Origin: Rickettsiales endosymbiont of Peranema trichophorum
Lineage (GTDB): Bacteria; Pseudomonadota; Alphaproteobacteria; Rickettsiales; Midichloriaceae
Reading direction: 5' to 3'
Length of the DNA stretch: 45,412 nt
Assembly: GCF_004210275.1 (NCBI RefSeq)
Contig: NZ_SCFA01000041.1
Location: 1-45,412 of the forward strand
In this document: piece by piece, positions 9,317 through 17,638 of the stretch
How the letters are laid out: each line of letters begins with the position of its first letter
How positions within the stretch are numbered: position 1 is the first letter of the stretch
The notes under the pieces: model-generated
The model's database searches: none
Told to the model about the DNA's origin: nothing
Seen by the model: the letters and a program-made list of their open reading frames with translations, nothing else
Position numbers and translations under genes: made by a program

Positions 9317-9322
9317 CTTATA
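9317..9322 (-). promoter_or_regulatory. putative extended -10 promoter for tRNA-Asn/xthA
   Basis: On the minus strand the sequence reads TGTTATAAG, close to an extended -10 (TGnTATAAT). It lies 14 bases before the mature tRNA 5' end, a suitable distance. No good -35 is seen. It is inferred from position and similarity only. Confidence 0.4.
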
Positions 9323-9420
9323 ACACATTATTACAAAAGATCTATAAGAAAAAATTTATTTGGAAGAGTTTATTGAAAGAGTTATAAAACTCTGATATAG
9401 ACAGGTACATAGGATTTTTA

Positions 9421-10191
9421 GTGTGTAACATTCTCATGAACTATTTTAAAAGCGTAGTACTGGTATTGATGTTAGTTGGGTTTTGTGGCTGTTCTGGCAA
9501 AAAAGAAGATGTCAAGATCAGCTCTGATCCCTCCGCTGTCTTTCAGGAAGGTATTCAAAATGTCAGAAGCGGAGATTATACTGATGCTATTGCCAAGTTT
9601 GAGACTGTGGAAAGGGAACATCCTGCTTCCACCTATGCAACAGAATCTATGGTCAGAAAGGCTTATGCATACTATTTAAATGCAGATTATGAAAACACAA
9701 AATTGACAGTCCAAGATTTTGTCAGGCAGTACCCCAACAATCAGTACGTCCCTTATATGTACTACCTTAAGGCTCTATCCTGTTACAACCAGATGGTAGA
9801 CATAGAGCGTGACCAACAAACTACAGTAGACGCATTAGAAGCTCTTGACGATGTCATCATTAGATTTCCAAATACTCAGTATTCTGACGATGCAAAACTG
9901 AAACGTGATCTTGTCTTTAACCGTCTTGCGGCGAAGGAAATGCAAATAGCACTTTTCTATATCAAACAAAGAAATAACATATCTGCATTGAATCGCCTTA
10001 AGGTTATAGTCGACAAATACGATACGTCAGTTTTTATACCAGAAGCGTTGTATAGAATGACTGTTATATACTATTCGTTGGGTGCAGTCGAACAGGCAGA
10101 GCGTTATGCTGCGGTTCTAGGCCATAACTATCCAAATAGCGAGTGGTACACAAAGTCCTATAACATTTTGAAAAATAAAGTTCAAAAGTAG
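9421..10191 (+). CDS. bamD: BamD outer-membrane assembly lipoprotein
   Basis: BamD (ComL/YfiO) is the essential lipoprotein of the BAM complex that inserts beta-barrel proteins. The N-terminus is a lipoprotein signal ending LVGFCGC, with the lipidated Cys followed by Ser-Gly. The mature part is tetratricopeptide-like: YTDAIAKFETVEREHPAS, YENTKLTVQDFVRQYPNN, AKLKRDLVFNRLAAKEM, and YIKQRNNISALNRLKVIVDKY, the last characteristic of BamD. I use the GTG at 9421 because AGGA lies 6 bases upstream; an ATG at 9436 is the alternative. At 256 residues it has normal length. A DedA gene follows 11 bases later. Confidence 0.92.
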   Translation: MCNILMNYFKSVVLVLMLVGFCGCSGKKEDVKISSDPSAVFQEGIQNVRSGDYTDAIAKFETVEREHPASTYATESMVRKAYAYYLNADYENTKLTVQDFVRQYPNNQYVPYMYYLKALSCYNQMVDIERDQQTTVDALEALDDVIIRFPNTQYSDDAKLKRDLVFNRLAAKEMQIALFYIKQRNNISALNRLKVIVDKYDTSVFIPEALYRMTVIYYSLGAVEQAERYAAVLGHNYPNSEWYTKSYNILKNKVQK

Positions 10192-10202
10192 GTGCTCAAG
10201 TT

Positions 10203-10802
10203 ATGTACGATCTCTTTTTAAGTTTGGTCAAACTGGTAGAGCAGTTTGGGTACCTCGGTATATTTTTTATGACCTTCATAGAAAGCACTTTTATACCCAT
10301 TCCGAGTGAAGTGACTGTCATACCTGCCGGTTTCTTAGTACACAAAGGTGAGATGAATTTCTGGATAGTGTATCTTGTATGTATACTTGGAACAGTATGT
10401 GGATCGATTTTAAACTATCAAATAGCACTGCACTTTGGTAGAATGCTTCTGCTCAGATATGGAAAATACTTTTTCATGAGCTCTAAAAAGCTTCACTTAA
10501 TAGAGTCATTTTTTGAAAAGCATGGAGCTATTTCGACGTTCAGTGGCAGGCTCTTGCCAGGAATAAAGCATTTCATATCGTTTCCAGCCGGTCTGGGAAA
10601 AATGAACTTTAAACTGTTCATAACGTATACGGCTGCAGGAGGTGCAATCTGGAACGGCCTGTTGGTTTCTTTAGGGTATTATATAGGGGAAAACGAACAC
10701 TTGATTAAGCAGTATATGAAACAGCTAAACATTGTAATAGTGGGCTCCCTCAGCTGTTTGGCTTTGTACTACTACTATAAGCATAGAAGGAACCAATCCT
10801 AG
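10203..10802 (+). CDS. DedA-family membrane protein
   Basis: This is an inner-membrane protein of 199 residues. DedA proteins are implicated in flipping undecaprenyl phosphate or phospholipids and in membrane homeostasis. The family marks are GIFFMTFIESTFIPIPSE near the N-terminus, GTVCGSILNYQIALHFG, and the conserved FSGRLLPGIKHFISFPAG followed by FITYTAAGGAIWNG. These keep the acidic residue (E in FIES) and the Arg (GRLLPG). It is translationally close to bamD, which suggests an envelope operon. Which lipid it moves cannot be read from sequence. Confidence 0.92.
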   Translation: MYDLFLSLVKLVEQFGYLGIFFMTFIESTFIPIPSEVTVIPAGFLVHKGEMNFWIVYLVCILGTVCGSILNYQIALHFGRMLLLRYGKYFFMSSKKLHLIESFFEKHGAISTFSGRLLPGIKHFISFPAGLGKMNFKLFITYTAAGGAIWNGLLVSLGYYIGENEHLIKQYMKQLNIVIVGSLSCLALYYYYKHRRNQS

Positions 10803-10905
10803 CAACTGCTCTTCCAAGCTGTATGGTTGTTTTGGCCTTCATCACCCCTTTCATCCCCCGCATTGCCTACCGCATGCTAACACCGACGACATTTTTACGG
10901 AAGCT

Positions 10906-12171
10906 TTAAGGCATACTGATTATAATGCAGCCGTCTTTGTGTTCTCGGCGCACTAACATTGAAGACAAGTCCCAAAAATAGGGCGGAACGTGTGTGTCGA
11001 CGTCTGCTTCATTAGCTTTTTTGAACCATGAATCATAGTCAAACTCCTGTAATTCTTTTTTCAGAGCATACGCAATCATTAGCAAACAACCACTAACAGT
11101 GAGACGCAGACTGAGGGCTTGGGCCAGCACATTGCCTATATCGCTCAGGTTATTGACATAAAGCCCGTATTTAGCCAGTAGCAAGTAAGTTGCGTAATGA
11201 TCTGGATGATATTCTGCACAGGTATGGACCAACTGCTCTAATTGACGGCTAGTGATCTCCTTGTGATTCTCCGCAACTTGAAATATCATGTTGATAAAAT
11301 AGGGTGCTGGTGTCAGCTTCCAACAGAATGTAATATACTTGAACGCCTCATGTGGATCGTTATCTATGAGTTTGAGTAGGGTGAGAAGCATTAAGTTGGG
11401 TATAAGAGATGGATATGATTTGTATGAGTCCAAAGCCAATCTGTATGATTCATTGTATTGTCTGTCTTGGTACAGTTTTAACGCAATGTTATAATTGGCT
11501 ACCGCAATCAGCTCGCTATATGCAGACTTTGATATGTTTAAAACTTTGCGTTCCTTTTGAACAAACTGAACGAGGTTGGTCCACTCATTTGATTTAATGT
11601 ACGCTTTAAGCATAAGACTTGTGAGCCATTCATTCTGGAGTTCTTTAAACAGCTCATGTCCGTATTCAATCACTTCTCCCCAATTTTCAGCGTCTGCGGC
11701 CAATGAGATCAACCCACGGTAGCCTATTGTTCGTGTCTCTGAATTGCTGCTAAGAGTCTTGAGATGCGATTTGAGATTGTTTGTGTCTTTCTGAAGTGTT
11801 AGTAGCTCTAGATTTAAGACACTCAAAACGTTATGTGGTACAGAAAGCGCTTTTAACTTTGACAACATATGAGAGGACTTGAGGCTATTCATTGTGTGTA
11901 CTGCTAGCAAAAACTCATATAAGGCAGCAATAGTTTGTGATGTAGTATCTTTTTTAAAATATGTAGCAAGTCCAAGAAGTGCACTCAATGATTTCTTGAG
12001 ATAATGTATACAAATCATTCCTAGAAATAATATGAGCAGTGCAAATCCCGAACATATTTCTACATGATAACCAAAAGCGTCAAGTGTGATTTGATTGCAG
12101 CTACTAGATATCCAAAATACTGCTGCAAGCAACCCACAAAACAGTATGATGCGAAAAAATCTACCTATCAT
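10906..12171 (-). CDS. HemY-like inner-membrane TPR protein
   Basis: Two N-terminal hydrophobic helices (about 1-22 and 37-57) are followed by a long helical TPR-like domain, the pattern of HemY N-domain proteins. Supporting stretches are GYRGLISLAADAENWGEVI and LALDSYKSYPSLIPNLMLL. In alphaproteobacteria such genes follow a mitofilin-like gene in heme-gene clusters, and here the two overlap by 4 bases. The function is not established; the heme link is by location in other genomes. Compared with free-living HemY the tail is short, with only HVPPYFWDLSSM left near the end. No hem gene is in the window. 10803-10905, between it and the DedA gene, holds nothing clear. Confidence 0.7.
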   Translation of the reverse strand: MIGRFFRIILFCGLLAAVFWISSSCNQITLDAFGYHVEICSGFALLILFLGMICIHYLKKSLSALLGLATYFKKDTTSQTIAALYEFLLAVHTMNSLKSSHMLSKLKALSVPHNVLSVLNLELLTLQKDTNNLKSHLKTLSSNSETRTIGYRGLISLAADAENWGEVIEYGHELFKELQNEWLTSLMLKAYIKSNEWTNLVQFVQKERKVLNISKSAYSELIAVANYNIALKLYQDRQYNESYRLALDSYKSYPSLIPNLMLLTLLKLIDNDPHEAFKYITFCWKLTPAPYFINMIFQVAENHKEITSRQLEQLVHTCAEYHPDHYATYLLLAKYGLYVNNLSDIGNVLAQALSLRLTVSGCLLMIAYALKKELQEFDYDSWFKKANEADVDTHVPPYFWDLSSMLVRREHKDGCIIISMP

Positions 12172-12938
12172 CGCAACGTCCTATTGATAATGTTATTGAA
12201 AAGCTTGTGAAGCTTCATGCGTCCATCTATGGCTTTATTAAGCTTATCTAGTTGTTGGTGGTCAAGCTTTTCTATAATATCTGCAAAAAGCAGTAAATCG
12301 TTGATTTCTAATAGGGATAGTGCCTGTACTAAATGTATTTTTGCCCTTTTTTTAGCTTCAAATTCCTGTGTCGTCTGAACGTCGATAAACCGCCTCAAAT
12401 ATGTTGTAATTCCGTCGATGCTGGTTAAAGTAAAGCTAGCCTGGATAGGCTGCGCACTTTGCAGTATCATATTTGTAATCTCTACGTCAGAGAAAAGCTT
12501 GTCTTTAAACTCTTCCAACTGTTTTTGCGATACATTGTCTAGTTTATCTTTCAATTTCAAAAAGTACTCAGATACTTCACTTGTTTGTTTTAACGTGATT
12601 TTTACGTCATTGATCAATCGCACTACATCAATTTTGATTGCATTTTGAAACGATACAGCTGTTTCTTCATTACTTATCGCAAGATTAGGAGAATTTAAAG
12701 CTTGCTCTATCAATAGGTATTGACCGTTAATGCTTTTAAATTGTTCTAATATTGCTGTATCAGTATTAACCTGCTCCATCAACATTTGATTGTTGCGGTG
12801 CAATGCATTGAAGGTAAAAACAAACAATACAGTGGTAAATATCATCAACAAAAATATGATGCACACAAGAAAGGTGTGCGGCCTCATCCGCACAATCTTG
12901 GTAACTTTCTCTTCTTCTTTGTCTGGCTGATGATTCAC
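12168..12938 (-). CDS. mitofilin-like membrane-anchored coiled-coil protein
   Basis: This 256-residue protein has a short charged cytoplasmic N-terminus, one hydrophobic helix (FLVCIIFLLMIFTTVLFVF, about 24-45) and an extended helical region likely to be in the periplasm. The region contains LDNVSQKQLEEFKDKLF and SLLEINDLLLFADIIEKLD, which resemble the alphaproteobacterial mitofilin/HemX-like group found beside HemY. Its stop overlaps the start of the HemY-like gene by 4 bases, which supports coupling. Homology at the residue level is weak, so the call rests mainly on architecture and neighbour. Confidence 0.6.
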   Translation of the reverse strand: MNHQPDKEEEKVTKIVRMRPHTFLVCIIFLLMIFTTVLFVFTFNALHRNNQMLMEQVNTDTAILEQFKSINGQYLLIEQALNSPNLAISNEETAVSFQNAIKIDVVRLINDVKITLKQTSEVSEYFLKLKDKLDNVSQKQLEEFKDKLFSDVEITNMILQSAQPIQASFTLTSIDGITTYLRRFIDVQTTQEFEAKKRAKIHLVQALSLLEINDLLLFADIIEKLDHQQLDKLNKAIDGRMKLHKLFNNIINRTLR

Positions 12939-12953
12939 CTACAACATCTCAGA

Positions 12954-14153
12954 TTAGTGTTGTTTGTGAGTATCTTCAGGAGCGCCCTTGTGTTTATGAC
13001 CTCCTTTACATTTTTTACATGGTTGTCCGGTAGTTGTTTCGTAGCTGTGTTCTTTAGAGCTTGCTTTGGAGCTTGTAGCAATATCTGGAGTATCAACACC
13101 TGTGACTTTCTTTTTGCACCCACAATCACCAACATTTTTACTATGCTGCGACTCTTTAGAGACAGTGTTACCACATCCGCAGCTTACTGGACCATTGGTA
13201 TCTGTTGTAGATGTCACCGTGTTTGCAGCAGGTTGATTGGCGACTTGTTCATTGCCAGACGTACTGCCAGACGTGCTGTTATCCTCTTGTACTGCATTAG
13301 CTGCTTCAGAAGCAGGACATGATGGTTGCACGGTGGATTTGATAGTCTCGGTAGAGTCTGTTTTAAGACCTTTAAGGGTTAAAATTTTATTTTGCAACTC
13401 TTGATACTGCAACATCCCCCTAACAACTTCATTTCCAACTATAAGGGTTGGTGTACCATTGATACCAAGCTCTTTTGCAAGTTTCTGATTATCAGTGATG
13501 ATACCGTTCCATTTCTCATCTTTCAATAGTTGGGCAAACTTTACAGGATCAACTCCGATCTGACCTACTATCCTGGTTATGTTCTCCTCGGTTTTAGGTC
13601 CATTAAAGTTTAAAAGCGCCACGTGAAAAGGAAGATACTTTGTTGCGTCCATTTCATTGATCGCAAGTCCTGCCTTGGCTGCTAAGATTGAAGACTCTCC
13701 AAAAATTGGAAGCTCCTTAAATATGTATTGAATATCGGTATTAGATTCTAATATTTTGGACTTCGTTAGAGCCATACGTTTGCAAAAGCCGCAATTATAA
13801 TCAAAAAAATCTACAATTTTGATTGTTGCAGTGCTGGGACCTACTTTAGGATCGTTTGGATTGCCTTGTATGTCTGCTAGTTTGCTAACAACTTTTTGCT
13901 GTAGTGCTGCCTCTGCATCCTTGATTTGTTGTAGCTGATACTGTTCTACAGAATCCATGATAAGCTTTGGGTTAGCTTTGATGGCCTCTTTCACCAACTC
14001 TTCTACGTCAGCTTTGGACAAGGTTGAAGTCGACATTTTTTGAATTTCTGCATACTTACGGTCTTGATTCTTAGAATAGTTAAAGTACGCAAATATCAAA
14101 AAGCCAAAGAAGCTTAGGGTTATAAAATACGTGCCGATGATTCTGTAGTTCAT
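12954..14153 (-). CDS. DsbA-family thiol oxidoreductase with Cys/His-rich tail
   Basis: An N-terminal membrane anchor (about 7-24) precedes a thioredoxin-fold DsbA domain (about 105-262). The active site is CGFC at 121-124 (VDFFDYNCGFCKRM) and the cis-Pro loop is GINGTPTLIVG at about 230-240, giving an envelope disulfide oxidase or isomerase. After residue 265 comes an unusual 135-residue tail of low complexity. It holds Cys279, a CGC pair (325/327), a second CGC pair (344/346), a CxxC (379/382) and a KGGHKHKG histidine stretch. Standard DsbA proteins of this group end soon after the catalytic domain. The tail may bind metal or act as a thiol relay (inference). It lies upstream of the mitofilin-like and HemY-like genes. 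Confidence 0.88.
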   Translation of the reverse strand: MNYRIIGTYFITLSFFGFLIFAYFNYSKNQDRKYAEIQKMSTSTLSKADVEELVKEAIKANPKLIMDSVEQYQLQQIKDAEAALQQKVVSKLADIQGNPNDPKVGPSTATIKIVDFFDYNCGFCKRMALTKSKILESNTDIQYIFKELPIFGESSILAAKAGLAINEMDATKYLPFHVALLNFNGPKTEENITRIVGQIGVDPVKFAQLLKDEKWNGIITDNQKLAKELGINGTPTLIVGNEVVRGMLQYQELQNKILTLKGLKTDSTETIKSTVQPSCPASEAANAVQEDNSTSGSTSGNEQVANQPAANTVTSTTDTNGPVSCGCGNTVSKESQHSKNVGDCGCKKKVTGVDTPDIATSSKASSKEHSYETTTGQPCKKCKGGHKHKGAPEDTHKQH

Positions 14154-14257
14154 AATATTTACTGCAATTTGAGTTTATACAGGCTTAACTTGGACAATGA
14201 AAAGGACAACTAAAATGACAATTAACATTCCTCCCATCATAATCAGTATGTTACAGG

Positions 14258-14266
14258 ATTATAACA
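14258..14266 (-). promoter_or_regulatory. putative extended -10 promoter for dsbA
   Basis: On the minus strand the sequence reads TGTTATAAT, a perfect extended -10 match. It lies about 105 bases before the dsbA ATG. The expected -35 area is only A-rich. The surrounding gap (14154-14449) holds no gene; a repeat copy occupies 14450-14577. Confidence 0.4.
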
Positions 14267-14449
14267 AAACATCAACTGTATTTTTATGATCTAATAGTTC
14301 ATAAATGCAGAATAAACCTAGATGTCTCTGTTATGTTGTCAATATTTGGTGATGGGAAAAGTAAATGACGTACCGCTCTAGTGTTTGCATTGTGCTACGG
14401 AGAGCTCATCAACACATCGGCATTAATATATTGAGATGTGCTAGAAATG

Positions 14450-14577
14450 ATACCAATTCTCATTTTTAAATGATTCAAAACGGATTTTGTGAAACTCGGC
14501 TCTGCGTACGTATTTCAATACGCTTACGCAGCCTCATCCTCAAATCCATTCGCCTGATTTAATCTGAAATTTGGTAT
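14450..14577 (+). repeat. 128-bp ATACCAA/TTGGTAT repeat, full copy A
   Basis: This copy runs from ATACCAATTCTCATT to GAAATTTGGTAT. The ends form an imperfect inverted repeat of about 20 bases. The centre folds as a long imperfect hairpin, GGCTCTGCGTACGTAT paired with ATACGCTTACGCAGCC around a TTCA loop. It is nearly identical to copy B at 22880-23007. Its right end lies inside the rbfA coding region, supplying that gene's last residues and stop. It has no coding capacity, which fits a MITE-like non-autonomous element. Confidence 0.9.
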
Positions 14578-14890
14578 GAGCTTTGTTATCCACAGAAAAC
14601 AAAAACTCAGGAACGTAACGCAGTGACAACTTGTGAGCAGCCAAGGTACGTATTTTAGGGGATACCCTTCGTAAGCATTCAACAACACCCTGTTGTGTTG
14701 TTGGCTCTCCAGTTATAAAAATAATCGCTCTTTTTAGATCAGGTGTCACTTCTACTCTAGAAACAGTGAAGAAGCTTGACTCCAAAACAGGCTCGTAATA
14801 CTCAGCATTTGAGAGTATTTCACACACCGCAGCTTTTAAAGCTCGTGCGACTCTTAAATGCCTAATGCTTTTCTGTTGCTTGGTCTTCAT
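14540..14890 (-). CDS. rbfA: ribosome-binding factor A, C-terminus replaced by repeat
   Basis: RbfA matures the 16S rRNA 5' region of the 30S subunit. The KH-like fold is recognisable from RHLRVARALKAAVCEILSN, FFTVSRVEVTPDLKRAIIFITG and RTLAAHKLSLRYVPEFLFSVDN. At 116 residues it is within the family range. After VDNKA the coding sequence enters the 128-bp repeat, and the last 12-13 residues and the stop come from that repeat. The KH core is complete, so the protein probably works. It follows infB after 6 bases, as in the usual infB-rbfA operon; truB is absent. Confidence 0.92.
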   Translation of the reverse strand: MKTKQQKSIRHLRVARALKAAVCEILSNAEYYEPVLESSFFTVSRVEVTPDLKRAIIFITGEPTTQQGVVECLRRVSPKIRTLAAHKLSLRYVPEFLFSVDNKAHTKFQIKSGEWI

Positions 14891-14896
14891 GCCGTA

Positions 14897-17482
14897 TTAC
14901 ACTAAAGTTGTCTCGTATGCTTCTAGTGTGTCACCCAACATAATATGGTCATAACCGTTTAGAGATATGCCACACTCAAAGCCAGTTTTGACCTCCTTTA
15001 CGTCATCTTTAAAACGTTTCAAAGCTTTGATCTTGCCGTCAAACAACACGATACCATCTCTGATCACCCTGATGCTACTGTTTCTAGTGATAATACCCTC
15101 AGTAACTTGACATCCAGCTATTTTGCCAACTTTGCTAAACTCAAAGATTTGTTTCACTTCAGCAGAACCTAGGATCGTTTCCTTAGCAACTTTAGGTACC
15201 ATACCTTTGAGAGCAGCTTCCACATCTTCTATCAAGCTGTATATGATGGAGTAGTACTTTATACTGACACCCAACGTGTTAGCAAGTTCTTTAGCAGAAG
15301 GATTAGCCCTCACATTGAAACCTATAACTAAAGCATTGCAGGTATCTGCAAGAGTCACATCTGATTCTGTAATTCCACCTACACCGCTGTGTACTATTCT
15401 AATGCTGATTTTGTCCTGTCCAAGTTTCAAGAGGCTATGTCGCAATGCTTCTGCCGAGCCTTGCACATCGCATTTCAAGATCACGTTCAGTTCTTTAATA
15501 TCCTGATCTAACGCCTTGGTAAACAGTTGCTCCGTCGATAATCTTTTTGAAGAAAGCACAAGCTTTTCTTTGTTAGAATTTAAGCGTAGATCAACGATAT
15601 CTTTAGCGTTTTTCTCACCACTAGCTACTGTAAATTGATCGCCCGCTGTCGGAGCTTGGTTCAGCCCCAGTACTTCTACAGGTTGAGACGGAAGAGCAGA
15701 TTGAATCTTGACGCCTTTATCGTTAAAAATAGCCTTAACCTTTCCGTAGGAGGTTCCAGCCACTACTATGTCACCAGTTTTAAGCGTTCCATTTTGAATT
15801 AATAGAGTTGCAACCGGGCCCCTTCCTTTGTCCATTTTAGCTTCTATGACAGTACCCTTGGCGGAACGTTCTGGATTTGCTGTGAGTCCAAGCATATCGG
15901 CTTGCAATAGTATTATTTCTTCAAGCTTATCAAGGTTAATGCGTTGTGTCGCAGATACACCTATGGTGATATTGTCACCTCCCATATCATCTGCAACGAT
16001 GTCATAACTGAGTAGCTCTGTTTTAATTTTCGTAACGTCCCCTTGTGGTTTATCTATTTTGTTAATAGCGATAATAATAGGAACATTAGCGGCTTTTGCA
16101 TGATTGATAGCCTCGATCGTTTGCTCTTTCACTCCATCATCCGCAGCGACGACTAGAACTACTATATCGGTGACTTTTGACCCCCTCGCTCGCATTGCGG
16201 TAAACGCCTGATGTCCCGGTGTGTCCAAAAATGTGATATACCGGTCCTGAGATAGCTTAACTTGGTATGCTCCAATATGTTGAGTAATACCCCCAGCTTC
16301 TTGGCCAGCTATATCTGTGGACCGTAACGCATCTAAAAGAGAGGTTTTGCCGTGATCGACGTGCCCCATAATCGTTACGACAGGTGGTCTTGTTTGCAAC
16401 GAAGACGGAAGATCTTCAGTATCGTTTATTAAGGATTTCTCAACCTCTACGTCCGTAACACGTTTTGCTTTATGACCAAACTCGTTAATTATGAGTTCCG
16501 CCGTATCTGAGTCAATAGTCTCGTTTAAAGTCAAAAGCATTCCAAGTTGCATTAAAGCTTTCACCACGTCTGCAGACTTTTCTGCCATCCGGTTTGCCAA
16601 CTCTTTTACTGTGATAAATTCAGGCAACATGACCTCTTTGGCAACTTTTTCTTTGAGCTGCTCTTGATGAATTTCCTTGCGAGGCTTCTTAGTCACAGGA
16701 AATGCACGAACTCTTCTAAAGTTGATGTCTTCAGTATCTATTGTTGTAACCTGCGCCAGCGATATTTTCCGACTTACTCTTTTTTCGTTTTCTGCCTTTC
16801 TATGAGCTTGATGCTTCTCTTGCTCATCGTCAGATAAGCTTCCACCACTCTTTTTCTTTTCTATAATCCGCTTAATTTCTTCAGTAGTGGCTTCCTTGCT
16901 ACTGTTAGGTGACAGTTTGACTGCCTGTTTTGTAGAACTTGTTAAGCTAGTGTCTGCATTCGTTGAGACATTCCCGCCAATTTCATGTTGTGATGCCAAC
17001 TCTTGCGATGTAACAGAAGAATTGATTGATGGAGCGCCTTTTAAGTTTCCATCATGTTCAACATCACCAAGTGCGTCTATGTTGTCATCACTCCCATCAG
17101 TCCCGGAGTGCCCAGTGAGTGTCTTGCCTTGAGCGCCTCTAGGACCACCATTAAAAGGTGAATGTAAGGCTTTGTTTGTCTCTTGCTTCTTGGCAAGCTC
17201 TGCTTGTTTTAAAACAGAAACTATTCTTTGTTGTTCTTCTAAACTAAGGTTGCTACCGTCTAGTGTGTGTTGGTTTCCTTTGGTTTCACTACCTCTCGTC
17301 TTTGTGACCACCACCACTGTACCCTTTCTGGCAGGGCTTACGTATCTGGAAACAGAGGTGGTAGGATTTTGATGTGAAGCGACCTGTTGGTCCTTCTGTT
17401 CTTTAAAGGCCAGGCCCAAAGTACCAGATTTTATAGAAAGCTTTCCCCTCGGAATATCTTTCACATCACTGTTGTCTGTCAT
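14897..17482 (-). CDS. infB: translation initiation factor IF-2
   Basis: IF-2 is the GTPase that brings initiator tRNA to the 30S subunit. This 861-residue protein has a long, low-complexity N-terminal region (about 1-270) and an IF2-N motif (FITVKELANRMAEKSADVVK). The G domain shows VTIMGHVDHGKTSLLDALR, DTPGHQAFTAMRARG and INKIDKP. C-terminal domains include GRGPVATLLIQNGTLKTGD and the fMet-tRNA-binding end region. The gene order nusA-infB-rbfA is standard, with ylxR missing. The 156-base gap to nusA (17483-17638) is AT-rich and shows only weak promoter-like sequence. Confidence 0.97.
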   Translation of the reverse strand: MTDNSDVKDIPRGKLSIKSGTLGLAFKEQKDQQVASHQNPTTSVSRYVSPARKGTVVVVTKTRGSETKGNQHTLDGSNLSLEEQQRIVSVLKQAELAKKQETNKALHSPFNGGPRGAQGKTLTGHSGTDGSDDNIDALGDVEHDGNLKGAPSINSSVTSQELASQHEIGGNVSTNADTSLTSSTKQAVKLSPNSSKEATTEEIKRIIEKKKSGGSLSDDEQEKHQAHRKAENEKRVSRKISLAQVTTIDTEDINFRRVRAFPVTKKPRKEIHQEQLKEKVAKEVMLPEFITVKELANRMAEKSADVVKALMQLGMLLTLNETIDSDTAELIINEFGHKAKRVTDVEVEKSLINDTEDLPSSLQTRPPVVTIMGHVDHGKTSLLDALRSTDIAGQEAGGITQHIGAYQVKLSQDRYITFLDTPGHQAFTAMRARGSKVTDIVVLVVAADDGVKEQTIEAINHAKAANVPIIIAINKIDKPQGDVTKIKTELLSYDIVADDMGGDNITIGVSATQRINLDKLEEIILLQADMLGLTANPERSAKGTVIEAKMDKGRGPVATLLIQNGTLKTGDIVVAGTSYGKVKAIFNDKGVKIQSALPSQPVEVLGLNQAPTAGDQFTVASGEKNAKDIVDLRLNSNKEKLVLSSKRLSTEQLFTKALDQDIKELNVILKCDVQGSAEALRHSLLKLGQDKISIRIVHSGVGGITESDVTLADTCNALVIGFNVRANPSAKELANTLGVSIKYYSIIYSLIEDVEAALKGMVPKVAKETILGSAEVKQIFEFSKVGKIAGCQVTEGIITRNSSIRVIRDGIVLFDGKIKALKRFKDDVKEVKTGFECGISLNGYDHIMLGDTLEAYETTLV

Positions 17483-17638
17483 TAGCTATACCTTACCTAA
17501 GAATCTTGTTACTTACTTGTACTACTTATTTTACGTTATGTATACTCCATTCATTTATAATATTTTCATCACTGATTCCATAACACAACACATAAAATGA
17601 ACGTACATCAATCATTATTGCACGAAATTGACATTTTC

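Noticed and set aside
14585-14593. A second perfect DnaA-box 9-mer
   Set aside because: It lies inside the rbfA coding sequence and there is no cluster of boxes; with two in 45 kb it is close to chance and does not mark an origin.
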